DNA of 54,388 nt from Myxococcales bacterium. GTDB lineage: Bacteria > Myxococcota_C > UBA6777. Where the stretch lies: positions 1 to 54,388 of the forward strand of contig JACKEL010000020.1 of assembly GCA_020632975.1 (NCBI GenBank), in the 5' to 3' direction. Below are positions 34,763-44,361 of this stretch, one piece after another (the stretch's first letter is position 1; every line of letters starts with the position of its first letter). A program made the position numbers and the translations under genes. The notes beneath the pieces are model-generated. The model did not search any database and was not told the origin of the DNA. It saw nothing but the letters and a program-made list of their open reading frames with translations.

Positions 34763-35431
34763 TTACACGGGGGGATCGCTGGGGGCTTGCTCGGAAAGCA
34801 CGGAGGTAGCAGGGGTATCGGGACGCGTTTGTTCTTCGTTTGTGTCTTTACGAGGAAAAGCGTAAGGCAACACACTCAAAAGGTTCACCAGATCGAGGTG
34901 AGCGGTATTGAGAAAGATATGGACCGCGTGTTCAATCAACGAAGCGAGCGTCGTCATACGCCCCACCCGATCCAAGACGTCGGTAGGAGCGTGCGGATCG
35001 TGCTTTGCAGCTTGCTCAGCTTGTTGAAGATCGTTTTTGACGCGCAAGATCACGCCAGACTCGCGTTCTCGTACCACGCGGCTGATCATGTGCATCAGAT
35101 CAGTTTCTGCGACAAAGTGCCAACAAGAGCTTTTGGGGGGCCGCTCGCGGCGGATCACATTCCACTGTTCAAGTTCGCGCGTGATCATCGAGACCGCACC
35201 CTTGGAGAGTTCCAAAGCGTCTTGGATCTCTGTGGCTGGGAGGGGTTCGCCTCGTAGATAGAGCAAGGCCCACACACGCCCATGGTTGCGCTTGAACCCC
35301 CAAAAGTCGATGACATTCCCAACAGCATCGATGGCTTGGTGTTCCCAGTCAGCCAAAGGCCGAGACGAAGCCTGCGCCTCTTTGGCTGAGGACTGCTCTG
35401 TATCGACTTGATTTTCTGTGTGTTCTTTCAT
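34763..35431 (-). CDS. GbsR/MarR-family transcriptional regulator
   Basis: A 222-residue winged-helix regulator. The N-terminal 25 residues are hydrophilic. The GbsR-type DNA-binding domain spans about 28-120: NHGRVWALLYLRGEPLPATE, with the recognition helix ALELSKGAVSMITRELEQW and a wing containing VIRRERPP. A helical C-terminal region (about 130-200) probably mediates dimerisation. GbsR regulators often respond to choline or control envelope genes; the target here is unknown. GAGG lies 7 nt before the ATG. It is 117 nt downstream of the polyprenyl synthase gene on the same strand. Confidence 0.85.
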   Translation of the reverse strand: MKEHTENQVDTEQSSAKEAQASSRPLADWEHQAIDAVGNVIDFWGFKRNHGRVWALLYLRGEPLPATEIQDALELSKGAVSMITRELEQWNVIRRERPPKSSCWHFVAETDLMHMISRVVRERESGVILRVKNDLQQAEQAAKHDPHAPTDVLDRVGRMTTLASLIEHAVHIFLNTAHLDLVNLLSVLPYAFPRKDTNEEQTRPDTPATSVLSEQAPSDPPV

Positions 35432-35548
35432 GTCTAATCCTCGATACCATCCACGAAATCATAGAGTTCACAACAAAGCGCGAAGCACGTTGAAAACATA
35501 TCGTCGAAAGAAGCGGAGCGCAAAGAAAAGCTTCACTTCAGGGATGGC

Positions 35549-36595
35549 TTAATGACCATACTCTTTGAGCCCTTGGCACAACAGATGGCCCCACGTCACG
35601 ATATCGCGCCCCCCTGCTCGCTCGCCATATCGCCCCAAAGCCTCGATCGCAAGCTCCACTTCGCGACACAAAGCTTGGTAGGTATGTTCTGCGATCCCCA
35701 AAGAAAGGACTTCTTCGCCAAGATATTGGATCGACTCTTCAGAAAGTCGCTCTTGCGACCAAGCTTCTTTGAGGTGTTGGCGGAAAACGGAAGAACGTTC
35801 TGAGGCCGTCAACAAACAAAAAGACGGATTGCGATTGCGGATATCTGCAAAGCGATCCTTGGGATCATCCCCTCGCAAGTCTTTGAGATCATCGGCCATT
35901 TGGAAGGCCACCCCAAGATGTTTTCCACAGTCTTGGAAGCGTTGCACAGCCTCTTCTTCTTGCTGGAGCAAGGCCACAGCTTCACCACACCAACCAAACA
36001 AAGCACCCGTCTTGCCGAGCGCGATCCCCCACCATGACTCCACACTCATATCAGGGCGACCACAAGCGACGATCTCCATCATCGCTGCGCGGCTCATGCT
36101 TGCCACAAGCTCGATCGCACGTTGGGTGATCTTGGAAGGATGCCGTCGCAACTGCAAAAAGGCCAAGGAAAGCACCATATCACCAGACAATACAGAAACC
36201 TTATTGTCCCAGATGGTGCGCGCAGTAGGCAGCCCACGACGCATCGTGCCTTCATCAACAACGTCATCATGCAACAAGCTCGCTGCATGGATCAGCTCAC
36301 CTGATACGGCGATATCCACAAGTGCGTCTTGAGGCGCATCCAAGGCCTCACCAAACATACCCACAAGACGCGGACGAACACGCTTTCCTCCGCCTTTGAT
36401 ACAAAGGTGGCGTGCTGCCTCCAACAAGACACTGGCTTCTTGCATGGGAGGAGGAAACCCTCCTTCGAGGGTCTTCCCTAGCTCTGCTTCAACATCTCCC
36501 AAAAAACCATCCCGCGTGATGCTCAACGCGCGCTGAACAGCTTCTTCTTCTTTTCCCAGCTTTGTCTCGCGTCCACTTTGCGCTTCGGTATCCAT
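35549..36595 (-). CDS. Polyprenyl diphosphate synthase (trans-isoprenyl)
   Basis: A 348-residue trans-prenyltransferase that condenses isopentenyl diphosphate with an allylic primer. The first Asp-rich motif is in LLHDDVVDEGTMRRG and the second in QMADDLKDLRGDD; both keep DDxxD. The GKRVRPRLV block (substrate diphosphate) is also present. The residues just before the first motif are small (AAS), which in this family favours long-chain products for quinone side chains. The product is therefore inferred to be an octaprenyl or similar chain. The start at 36595 has GGAG 8-9 nt upstream; the ATG at 36652 has none. Confidence 0.9.
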   Translation of the reverse strand: MDTEAQSGRETKLGKEEEAVQRALSITRDGFLGDVEAELGKTLEGGFPPPMQEASVLLEAARHLCIKGGGKRVRPRLVGMFGEALDAPQDALVDIAVSGELIHAASLLHDDVVDEGTMRRGLPTARTIWDNKVSVLSGDMVLSLAFLQLRRHPSKITQRAIELVASMSRAAMMEIVACGRPDMSVESWWGIALGKTGALFGWCGEAVALLQQEEEAVQRFQDCGKHLGVAFQMADDLKDLRGDDPKDRFADIRNRNPSFCLLTASERSSVFRQHLKEAWSQERLSEESIQYLGEEVLSLGIAEHTYQALCREVELAIEALGRYGERAGGRDIVTWGHLLCQGLKEYGH

Positions 36596-36937
36596 TCGCT
36601 CTCTCCAATGATGATCACCACTTTTCTTCGTAGTGCTCTTTACCATGTTCAAGATGACTTAAACTCACTAAACGATTCGCTGTGGGTGTCCTTTTTTCTG
36701 GACGGCGCGGCATCATACACAAAAGCGACGCCGCCTCAAGGAAAAAGCGGCTCGCGTCAGTGAACACGCGAGAAAAACCAAGGCGTCGCAAAAGAAGACC
36801 AAAAGGGCCAGCGCTCAGGAAAACGCGACCGTTGACAGAGACACAGTGAAGAGACTATGCTGGCGACGATTTGGCCCGTAGAAGTAGGTTTCAGCGCAAA
36901 AGCAGCGGCGGATTATCAGCACTGCGGAGACTTTCGT
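36596..36937. other. Divergent intergenic region (342 bp)
   Basis: No gene seen. It holds the leader of the polyprenyl synthase gene on the minus strand and a good promoter for the BNR-protein operon on the plus strand. An A/G-rich tract near 36745-36820 has several AAAAG elements. Confidence 0.5.
36832..36861 (+). promoter_or_regulatory. Putative promoter for the BNR-protein envelope operon
   Basis: A perfect TTGACA (36832-36837) with TATGCT (36856-36861) at 18 nt. The -10 covers the in-frame ATG at 36857, so that ATG would not be on the transcript; the GTG at 36938 is then the natural start. Confidence 0.5.
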
Positions 36938-38767
36938 GTGAGCAAGGGTGACAAGAGAAGGTATATTGGGTGGCAGCGACTCTGCTTGATTGTTGTTTCT
37001 ATTTGTAGCGTTTTGTGGATATCTTCACCGTATACAGCGATAGGCGCGAGCAAAAGAAAAGCTGTCTATTCATGGGATGACATGTCCGATGGCTTGTACT
37101 CGCTGTTGATCACGACAGTGACGGTCGATCCAACCAAGCCTTCCCGAATCTATGCAGCGGCAGATGGATTGCTTTATCGCTCTGAAGATCACGGCGTGCG
37201 TTGGCGTCCGCTTGTTCGTTTCCAAGGAACCAACCGCACAGCTTCTGCCCAACAAGTCAACCGCACCCAACGCCTCCGCGAACTCAAAGAACAAATCCTC
37301 GAAGAAAAGATCGAAGACCTCTCTTCCCAATATGGCGAGACCTACGCACGAGAGCGCGAAAGCGAACTTGAGCGCGAAGCCGAGGAAGAAGCCGAAGACC
37401 AGATCGCCCAGCGCCAGCGCTCACGACGCAACCAAACACGAGGCCGTCTGCGTCGCTTTGTGTACCGCATCGTGGTCGCGCCCAGCCGTCCCCAGCGCAT
37501 CTTGGTCGTGACTGATGGTGGGGCTTTTCTCTCTGATAATTATGGAAAAAGTTTTACAACGTCGTTTCGCGGGCGTCGTCCAGGCGAAGGGAACGTTTAT
37601 ACAGGGGTGTTTGATCCTCGCGACCACAACAAGATCTGGTTGGGAACCCAAAGCGGTCTTTGGTACTCCACCAACGGTGGGAAGCTGTGGCGTCTCGTGT
37701 ATGGCAAGCTCCGACGGATGACGATCCGAGAGATCCGCATCCACCCCTTCAATCCCGATATCATCTATGTGGCCACCAACCGCGCCCTCTTTGTCTCGCG
37801 TGATGGTGGAAAACGCTTCCTCGAACCCCTGACTTTGCCCGCAGGCCCTCGACGCATCACGTCCTTGGCGATCCTTCCGACCCGCCCTGTGCGCGTCATC
37901 GTAGGAACAGGGGGTGGCCTCTATACCTCTGTACGAAAAGGCCAAGACATCCGCTTTCGTCCGCTCGAAGCGGAAGGGATCGGCGATCGACAGATCCGCT
38001 ACATCACTAGCAGCAAAGCCGCGCCACTGAGTCTGTATCTGATCAACGACCGTGGTGTGTTTTTGTCTCGAAACGGCGGGAAGCGCTTCAAACAGCTTCG
38101 CGATGGGATGTTGAGTAACGTCATCCGCTTTATCTCAGTGTCTCCCACAGACGCCAATGATATCTGGGCAGCATCTGAGTATGGTGTGATGCGTTGGTCC
38201 AAAGCGATCATGGGCAAGGTCACGCGGGCCAAGCTTGAGCGTTTTGAGCGACAACTCAAACGCGAGCCTTCGATCTGGACCGTGGTGCTTTCCACGCTGC
38301 GTTTTATGAAGGTGCGCACGCCCTTTTCTGACTTGCACGGTCGTTTTCGTGCGCGGGCAGCGATGCCAGAGCTTCGTTTCCGCGCCCAGATCAACCTCGA
38401 CTACGACCAAGACTTGATCCCCTTCCGCAATCCAATCCCGATCCAAAGCCTCGAAGGACGCTCGATCTACTTTGAGATCATGGCACAATGGAATATGGGT
38501 CGATGGATACACGATCCCCGCGAAACATCCCTGCTATCCGAGTTGCGCAACCTACGACGCACCCGAGATCGCCTGATGACGCGTGTGATCCGACTTTTCT
38601 ACGCGCGACGGCGCCTCCAATATCGGCTGCTGCGCTTTCGGGAAAAGAAAATCGTTCGTTATTTGAGACTACGACTCAAACTACAAGAAATAACCGCACA
38701 TATCGACGGCCTCACTGGCGGAATGTTCGAGCGAAGCGTCCGACGCGTTCGACGAACAACACGCTAA
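36938..38767 (+). CDS. Exported BNR/beta-propeller protein with C-terminal helical-hairpin domain
   Basis: A 609-residue exported protein. A signal peptide at residues 5-35 (LCLIVVSICSVLWIS...GAS) fits a GTG start at 36938 with GGAG 8 nt upstream. A sortilin/photosystem-stability-like propeller follows: repeated LYRSEDHGVRW, FLSDNYGKSFT, WYSTNGGKLWR, FVSRDGGKRF and FLSRNGGKRFK, each an Asp-box-type blade. Between the first two blades lies an Arg/Glu-rich coiled-coil insert (about 90-155). The C-terminal 150 residues are not propeller. They match the protein encoded immediately downstream (shared RLFYARRRLQ...RLRLKLQEITAHIDGLTGG). A structural or assembly role at the envelope is inferred. The operon continues with two more envelope proteins. 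Confidence 0.7.
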   Translation: MSKGDKRRYIGWQRLCLIVVSICSVLWISSPYTAIGASKRKAVYSWDDMSDGLYSLLITTVTVDPTKPSRIYAAADGLLYRSEDHGVRWRPLVRFQGTNRTASAQQVNRTQRLRELKEQILEEKIEDLSSQYGETYARERESELEREAEEEAEDQIAQRQRSRRNQTRGRLRRFVYRIVVAPSRPQRILVVTDGGAFLSDNYGKSFTTSFRGRRPGEGNVYTGVFDPRDHNKIWLGTQSGLWYSTNGGKLWRLVYGKLRRMTIREIRIHPFNPDIIYVATNRALFVSRDGGKRFLEPLTLPAGPRRITSLAILPTRPVRVIVGTGGGLYTSVRKGQDIRFRPLEAEGIGDRQIRYITSSKAAPLSLYLINDRGVFLSRNGGKRFKQLRDGMLSNVIRFISVSPTDANDIWAASEYGVMRWSKAIMGKVTRAKLERFERQLKREPSIWTVVLSTLRFMKVRTPFSDLHGRFRARAAMPELRFRAQINLDYDQDLIPFRNPIPIQSLEGRSIYFEIMAQWNMGRWIHDPRETSLLSELRNLRRTRDRLMTRVIRLFYARRRLQYRLLRFREKKIVRYLRLRLKLQEITAHIDGLTGGMFERSVRRVRRTTR

Positions 38768-38796
38768 TCTGTGACCTTTTGGGAGAAAAAACAGTC

Positions 38797-39480
38797 ATGC
38801 GAAAGCCAATCAGTCCAACCACCCGAAGCAGGCGTCGCCTTGCTTGGCTCGGCATCATCGCTTTGTTGGGCGTCCTCTGCGGGCTTCCCAACAACCCTGT
38901 TCGCGCGCAAGTCGATCCCGAGATGGAACGTAAAGCAACAGCTTTGTTGAAGAAGTTCAGCAAAGAACCTTCGATCCGCCAACTCCACAAAGCAGGCCTC
39001 GAATACGCACTTGTCAACCAAGATCGTATTGGCGGCTTGGTCTCGCGCGCTCGCCACTCTGGATGGTTGCCTGAGTTCCGCGTTCGCTACAACCGCAACA
39101 CGGACGACGACCGTACGACCTCTTTCCCTACACTCAACTCGCCGATCCTCACGACCCAAGCCACGGACGATGACCACCGCTTGGAGTTTCGTGCAACTTG
39201 GCGTTTGGACGACTTGATCTTCAACCGCAACGAGATCACCGTATACCGCGAGCTTCGACGTCTCGTAGAACTTCGTACAGACATCCTCAAAGAGATTACC
39301 AAACTCTACTTTGAACGACGTCGTTTGCAGCTCGACTTGATGGTTCGGCGCCCTTCCAACCTTCTTGCCTACCTGCGTCAGCGTCTTCGCCTTCAAGAGC
39401 TCAGCGCGGATCTTGACGCACTGACGGGCGGCAACTTCTCGCGACTGCTTCGTGAAGCAGGAAAAGATCCCTACAAATGA
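38797..39480 (+). CDS. Exported protein paralogous to the C-terminal domain of the BNR protein
   Basis: A 227-residue protein with a signal peptide (SRRRLAWLGIIALLGVLCG, cleavage near VRAQ). The mature part contains a beta segment (LPEFRVRYNRNTDDD, then HRLEFRATWRLDDLIFNRNE) and two helices (RTDILKEITKLYFERRRLQL, LRQRLRLQELSADLDALTGG). The same order with similar spacing ends the preceding BNR protein. This suggests a domain duplication, or partners that share a dimerisation fold. The strand pattern and the paired helices could match an outer-membrane or OM-associated element, but I cannot name the family. GGGAG lies 11 nt upstream. The lipoprotein gene follows after 17 nt, so co-transcription is very likely. 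Confidence 0.75.
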   Translation: MRKPISPTTRSRRRLAWLGIIALLGVLCGLPNNPVRAQVDPEMERKATALLKKFSKEPSIRQLHKAGLEYALVNQDRIGGLVSRARHSGWLPEFRVRYNRNTDDDRTTSFPTLNSPILTTQATDDDHRLEFRATWRLDDLIFNRNEITVYRELRRLVELRTDILKEITKLYFERRRLQLDLMVRRPSNLLAYLRQRLRLQELSADLDALTGGNFSRLLREAGKDPYK

Positions 39481-39497
39481 GCCACAGGAGGACAATC

Positions 39498-40574
39498 ATG
39501 TGGAGGGTGCTGCGTGCCTCGATGGCGCTCGTTGCTTCGGGGTTTTTCATCTTGGTGGCTTGTTCGCCACCTGAGACGGTCGGACTTGAGAACCCACCTT
39601 GCGTTCTCAATGTAGAACCCGACTCTGCATCTACGCCAACGATCTCGGTGACGCCCACCTTCCGCGTCAAGTTCTCGAAGGTGATGCAACCGACAACGCT
39701 CACAAGCGAGTTTATCTACCTCGTTCGTGGACAAGCGGACTACAACTTTATCCGAGATCTTGAGGCCGCTCCTGTCTCTGACTCGCGTATCCCCTTTTTG
39801 GTGGACTTGGACATCAAAGCCGAAACCATCGATGAAAATGGCGTCAAGCGCACCTTGGTGACCCTGACGCCCAAACGCTCTCTCGCAGGGGAAGAGCTAT
39901 ACGACTTGGTTTTGGTGCGTGGTTTGCGTGATGAGCTCCGCCCTGTCGCAGAAGGTGACATCCGTTACACAGGTTCGCGTCCGCTCAACACTTGCCCCGC
40001 GCAAAATGACATCTGGTACGGTGACCTCGCCTCTTATCGAACAGGCGAAACCAAGGTCTTTACCTACCGCACTGAGATCGCGCCCCCACGTCCAGGCGAT
40101 CCACAAATCGTCGAAGTCATGGCAAGCCCTTCTCTTGCAAATGGCGAGTACATCGAGATCCTAAACGCATCAAGCAACGAAAGTCTTGATCTTTGTGGTC
40201 TTTCGATTGGCAAAGTGGGCGTTGGTGGACGAGAGCTTGCGCCCGCAAATGGCGGAACCTGTAAGCAGATCCCCGCGGGTGGTTACGCTGTGATCGTCGA
40301 ACCAGACTACGACTTTACAGGCAACCCCTACCAGATCCCTGGCTCTGCCGTCATCTTCACCATCAAACAAGGAGGCACCACCCTTTTCAGTGGAAACCTC
40401 TCTTCAGGCGATACCGTGACGTTGTTGGATGGCGCCAAAGAACTCAGCCGCGCTGATCCAGTGGCTGCATCGGGTGGTGCTTGGCCAAGCACAGGAAAGT
40501 CCCGAGAACGCTGCGACAATGGTACTTGGCAAGACAAAGAAAATGGCTCCCCAGGCCGCGCAAACTGCCAGTAA
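39498..40574 (+). CDS. Lipoprotein with Ig-like (Big_5) and lamin-tail-like domains
   Basis: A 358-residue lipoprotein: signal peptide and lipobox FFILVACSPP. The N-terminal half resembles bacterial Ig-like Big_5 domains (PTFRVKFSKVMQPTTL, VTLTPKRSLAGEELYDLVLV). The C-terminal half has a lamin-tail/LTD signature (IVEVMASPSLANGEYIEILN, LDLCGLSIGKVG, GGYAVIVEPDYD). LTD domains are common in surface and nuclease-linked proteins of this type of bacterium. AGGAGG at 6 nt fixes the ATG at 39498, although an ATG at 39477 overlaps the previous stop. It is third in the operon with the BNR protein. Confidence 0.75.
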   Translation: MWRVLRASMALVASGFFILVACSPPETVGLENPPCVLNVEPDSASTPTISVTPTFRVKFSKVMQPTTLTSEFIYLVRGQADYNFIRDLEAAPVSDSRIPFLVDLDIKAETIDENGVKRTLVTLTPKRSLAGEELYDLVLVRGLRDELRPVAEGDIRYTGSRPLNTCPAQNDIWYGDLASYRTGETKVFTYRTEIAPPRPGDPQIVEVMASPSLANGEYIEILNASSNESLDLCGLSIGKVGVGGRELAPANGGTCKQIPAGGYAVIVEPDYDFTGNPYQIPGSAVIFTIKQGGTTLFSGNLSSGDTVTLLDGAKELSRADPVAASGGAWPSTGKSRERCDNGTWQDKENGSPGRANCQ

Positions 40575-40657
40575 AGAAAGCCTTTCCCCTCTGCATCCTC
40601 TCCCTTGCATCTCGCAAAAAGACGATCTCTTCCACCCCAAAGAAACAGGTTCAACGC

Positions 40658-42055
40658 ATGGTACAAACACGTACCCATGACCAAACCCCCCATCGTCTAG
40701 GGCGTGCGAAAGGCTTGCTTGCGCGATGGCAAGCGCTTCTTCTTGTGCTGATCGGGTTTCTCACAGCAGGGATGTATGCTGCTTTTTTCTTTGTGCCCTT
40801 GCTCGATCCCCCTCACGCTGAAAAGCACGTGCAGTGGTCTTTGTTGCTCTTTGCTCTTTACCTGCCTGTGGTGGCTTGGGCTCCCAAGATCTCGAAAGGA
40901 CGGCTACTTGGCACGCTAGTAGCCTTTACACTGCTCTTTCGACTGTTGCTTTGGCCTCACGATCCTTCGATGTCAGACGATGCCTTTCGCTATATTTGGG
41001 ATGGTAAGATCCAAGCCCAAGGCTTCAACCCCTACGAAGAGGCGCCCAACTCCCTGTACCTCCTGCATCTTCGCGATTCGATCATCCATCCCTTCATCAA
41101 CCACCCCCACCTCAAGACTGTCTATCCACCCGTCGCACAAGCGATCTTCACCATCGCGTACCTCCTGCATCCCCAAGGATTTCTCGGGCTCAAACTTCTT
41201 CTGCTGTTGTTTGAGATCGCTGCATGTGTTCTATTGTGGCGGTGGATTCGGCGTCATGGCCGTCCTCCTGGCTTGCTTCTTCTCTATCTATGGTGTCCGC
41301 TCCCCATCCTTGAACTCTCGCTTGATGGGCATCTCGACGGTTTCGCCTTGCCCTTCCTTGTGGCCCTTCTGTGTGCTGCACAAGAAAAACGCGGCTTCCA
41401 AGTCGGACTCTTTCTAGCGCTGGCCATCCTCGTGAAACCCCTGCCGATCTTTTTGGTCCCCGTACTCTTCTGGCATCTGCGATGGAAACAAAGCTTTCAG
41501 ATGCTGCTCTCTGCCTTGGTGCTTGGGCTTTGTATCATGTTGCCCTACTTGCAGGAGTGGATCACCTTTCTCAAGCAAATCGCTGCTTATTCGCGAGACT
41601 GGTACTTCAACGGTCCTTTGTACACGCTGCTTGATATCTGGCTGGTCAAGCCCGCCAACCGCGCGATACTCCAAGCCATCGTGCTACTCTTTGCGCTTGT
41701 ATCGGCTTTTTGGAAGGCTCCTTTGCGTTGGCGACTGTTTGTGCCCTTGGCGGCTTATATGTTGTTTACGCCCACACTGTATCCGTGGTATCTGCTGTGG
41801 CTGGCACCTTGGTTGGTGTTGGCACCTTCGCGCCTTCTCATCGGATTGATGGGGCTTTTGCCGATCTCTCACCTCGTCCACGCTTTCAAGCGTTTGGAGG
41901 GTGTTTGGTATCTTCCTCTGTGGATCATGTTGCTGGAGTTTCTGCCCCTTTTGTGGTTGTTGGCAATGGATATCTACCAAGCCCGAAGGTATCGAGGTCT
42001 TCTCCGCTTCCGCTTGCAAATCCCCCAAAGTCCAAAGAGTACCCGCGTCCCTTGA
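40658..42055 (+). CDS. GT-C type membrane glycosyltransferase (GT87/DUF2029-like)
   Basis: A 465-residue polytopic protein with about 10-11 membrane helices. The first periplasmic loop carries the acidic pair typical of GT-C enzymes that use polyprenyl-phosphate sugars (MSDDAFRYIWDGKIQAQGF, then NPYEEAP). Later loops show a conserved HPHLKTVYPPVAQAIF block and an ELSLDGHLDGFALP segment, as in mannosyltransferases of this group. The donor is probably a polyprenyl-phospho-mannose or -glucose, made with help from a polyprenyl synthase like the one at 35549-36595, but this link is inference. The start at 40658 was chosen from the N-terminal hydrophilic/first-span pattern; no strong ribosome-binding site is seen. 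It is 83 nt after the lipoprotein gene. Confidence 0.8.
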   Translation: MVQTRTHDQTPHRLGRAKGLLARWQALLLVLIGFLTAGMYAAFFFVPLLDPPHAEKHVQWSLLLFALYLPVVAWAPKISKGRLLGTLVAFTLLFRLLLWPHDPSMSDDAFRYIWDGKIQAQGFNPYEEAPNSLYLLHLRDSIIHPFINHPHLKTVYPPVAQAIFTIAYLLHPQGFLGLKLLLLLFEIAACVLLWRWIRRHGRPPGLLLLYLWCPLPILELSLDGHLDGFALPFLVALLCAAQEKRGFQVGLFLALAILVKPLPIFLVPVLFWHLRWKQSFQMLLSALVLGLCIMLPYLQEWITFLKQIAAYSRDWYFNGPLYTLLDIWLVKPANRAILQAIVLLFALVSAFWKAPLRWRLFVPLAAYMLFTPTLYPWYLLWLAPWLVLAPSRLLIGLMGLLPISHLVHAFKRLEGVWYLPLWIMLLEFLPLLWLLAMDIYQARRYRGLLRFRLQIPQSPKSTRVP

Positions 42056-42182
42056 GCCCTCCCTTCAAGTTTCGCAAACCACAACAAGCCCGCCCAGAAC
42101 TTGCGTGCTATACACAAACTTATTGCATCATGCTAAGTTTTGAGAAAGACTCTCTAATTTTAGCAGCATTGAGAGGTGTTCC

Positions 42183-44342
42183 TTGACCCCCAAAGCAAAA
42201 GAACCACCACCTCGATCTTTCCCAGCGCTGAAAGGTAACAGCCACAGTCTCGTCGGCTGGCTTGCGAACACACTACCCGGGACTTTGTTTCGTCATACCA
42301 AGGATCCAGAGCGGATCAAGGCCGATCTGACCGAAGGTATCGAGGAGATGACAGGCTATCCGCCCGCAGACTTCCAAGATACGCGTTCCCTCCTTTCGAT
42401 CGCGGCCCCGACAGATCGAGCGATGCTTCGGCATGTGATCTCCAAACTTTCTCCCCAGAATCCCTTTTATATCGTCACGTATCGCATCTTCGATCAACAA
42501 GGAGACCTCTTTTGGGTCCATGAGAAGGGGCGTTTGGTACAAGAAGGAACGCAGACTTGGGTGGAGGGCTGCATCCTTCAAGCCAACGCTTTCCAGCAAC
42601 CCCAGTGGCAAGACACCCAACAACAAAAAAGCCTGCAACAACAACAGCGAAGTTTGTTGATCTTGGCGACAGCTCCGCCCGTGGTAGAGGGAGATATCAA
42701 ACGCGTCAGCCAACTCGCCACCAAACTTGTCGCGGAAGCTACGCAAGTGGAGCGCGTGAGCGTTTGGCTCCTCAACAAAGAAAAAACCCAACTAGAGATG
42801 GTTGATCTTTACCGAAGATCCGCCAACCAACATGAGGCGGGTTCCATCCTCAAAGCAGAAGACTTTCCTGCCTACTTTGAGGCCCTGCGGAGCGGAAGAT
42901 ACATCGACGCCCATGATGCCCTTCGAGATCCCCGAACCAATGAGTTTTCGGACATCTATCTCAGACCTTTGGGGATCACTTCGATGATCGACGCAGCTTT
43001 GCGTGTGGGTGGAGAAGTCGTGGGTGCGCTTTGCCTCGAACATGTCGGGCCACAACGCATGTGGCAAGATCATGAGATCTCTTTTTCTGGCGAAGTCAGC
43101 GACCAGATCGCACATGCGTTGCTCAATCGCGCCAACCTCGAAGCCAAAGCAGAACAAGTCCGCTTGCAAGAACAACTTTTTCGTTCGCAAAAGATGGAAG
43201 CGGTGGGACGACTCGCGGGGGGGATCGCCCACGACTTTCACAACCTCCTGACCGTGATCGCGGGACATGCAGAGATCCTATCCAACCTCAAATCTCCCCA
43301 AGATCGGGAGCACGCGCTACAGATCGTCAAGACGACCGAACAAGCCACCGAACTTACACGACAACTTCTCACCTTCTCACGCAACGAGCAGTTTGCGCTC
43401 ACAGAGGTCGATCTCGTCGCGACCGTGAGAGGACTAGAAAAGATGCTGCGTCGCTTGATTCAACAAGACATTGGCTTGAGCGTCGAACTCCCCGAGCACC
43501 CCCTGACGATCCACGCAACGCAGGGCTTCTTGCAACAGATCCTCACCAACCTTGTGGTCAATGCGCGCGATGCGATCTCTTCTCCAAACGGTTATATCGC
43601 GATCCAAGTCGAAGAACAGTTCATCAGAGATCCCAAGACGCTTGGCGTTAGTGACCTTGCTCCAGGGAGTTACGCAGTCTTGCACGTCAAAGACTCTGGG
43701 CAAGGCATGAGCAAAGATGTGATCGAACGCATCTTTGAGCCTTTTTTTACAACCAAAAGCCCTGGAGAAGGCACAGGGCTTGGCCTTTCCACGGTGTATG
43801 GCATCGTGCGGCGTTGTCGGGGACATATCGCAGTGAAAAGTGCGGTGGGTGCGGGAACGCGTTTTTCCGTGTACCTGCCGCTCCAAGAAGCGACCGAGAC
43901 TTCCCCAGAACCTTCCAAACCCCAAGCCTATCTCGACCAGTTTGGACAAGATCGTCTCTTGCTGATCGCAGAAGACAACCCCGATCTATTGAAGCTAACA
44001 GAACATTTCTTACAACGAGCGGGATTCCGTATCATCACGGCCAACAACACCATCGAAGCCTTGTCTGTCCTTCAACAAGCCATGGAATCGGACGATCCGC
44101 GCCAAGTCCCTGACCTCGTGCTTTCGGATATGATCATGCCCCAAGGTGGCGGGCTTGCTTTGTTGGCTTGGCTACGAAAACGTGCCCCATCTATTCCCAT
44201 CGCCTTTATGTCAGGCTACATGGATGAGCAAACGGCCCAAAACACCGAGGATATCCCTTGTCTACAAAAGCCGTTTTACTCAAAAGAACTTTACCAGTTT
44301 CTTCATAAAGTCCTGGAAGCAAAGAAGAAAAAATCCTCCTAA
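42183..44342 (+). CDS. Hybrid histidine kinase: PAS-GAF-HisKA-HATPase-REC
   Basis: A 719-residue soluble hybrid kinase. Domain order: PAS-like (about 25-140), GAF (about 160-320, VERVSVWLLNKEKTQLEMV and EVVGALCLEHVGP), HisKA with the phospho-accepting His350 (GGIAHDFHNLLTVIAGHAEIL), HATPase with N-box NLVVNARDA and G-box GEGTGLGLSTVYGIV, and a receiver domain (about 590-715) whose acceptor is D649 (LVLSDMIMP). The H-box text is that of HDF(H/N)N-type kinases related to NtrB/BaeS-like HPK4. No membrane span, so it senses a cytoplasmic signal. Start is TTG at 42183 with GAGAGG at 6 nt. No separate response regulator gene is adjacent. Confidence 0.9.
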   Translation: MTPKAKEPPPRSFPALKGNSHSLVGWLANTLPGTLFRHTKDPERIKADLTEGIEEMTGYPPADFQDTRSLLSIAAPTDRAMLRHVISKLSPQNPFYIVTYRIFDQQGDLFWVHEKGRLVQEGTQTWVEGCILQANAFQQPQWQDTQQQKSLQQQQRSLLILATAPPVVEGDIKRVSQLATKLVAEATQVERVSVWLLNKEKTQLEMVDLYRRSANQHEAGSILKAEDFPAYFEALRSGRYIDAHDALRDPRTNEFSDIYLRPLGITSMIDAALRVGGEVVGALCLEHVGPQRMWQDHEISFSGEVSDQIAHALLNRANLEAKAEQVRLQEQLFRSQKMEAVGRLAGGIAHDFHNLLTVIAGHAEILSNLKSPQDREHALQIVKTTEQATELTRQLLTFSRNEQFALTEVDLVATVRGLEKMLRRLIQQDIGLSVELPEHPLTIHATQGFLQQILTNLVVNARDAISSPNGYIAIQVEEQFIRDPKTLGVSDLAPGSYAVLHVKDSGQGMSKDVIERIFEPFFTTKSPGEGTGLGLSTVYGIVRRCRGHIAVKSAVGAGTRFSVYLPLQEATETSPEPSKPQAYLDQFGQDRLLLIAEDNPDLLKLTEHFLQRAGFRIITANNTIEALSVLQQAMESDDPRQVPDLVLSDMIMPQGGGLALLAWLRKRAPSIPIAFMSGYMDEQTAQNTEDIPCLQKPFYSKELYQFLHKVLEAKKKKSS

Positions 44343-44361
44343 GCCAACATTGCAAGCTTCC

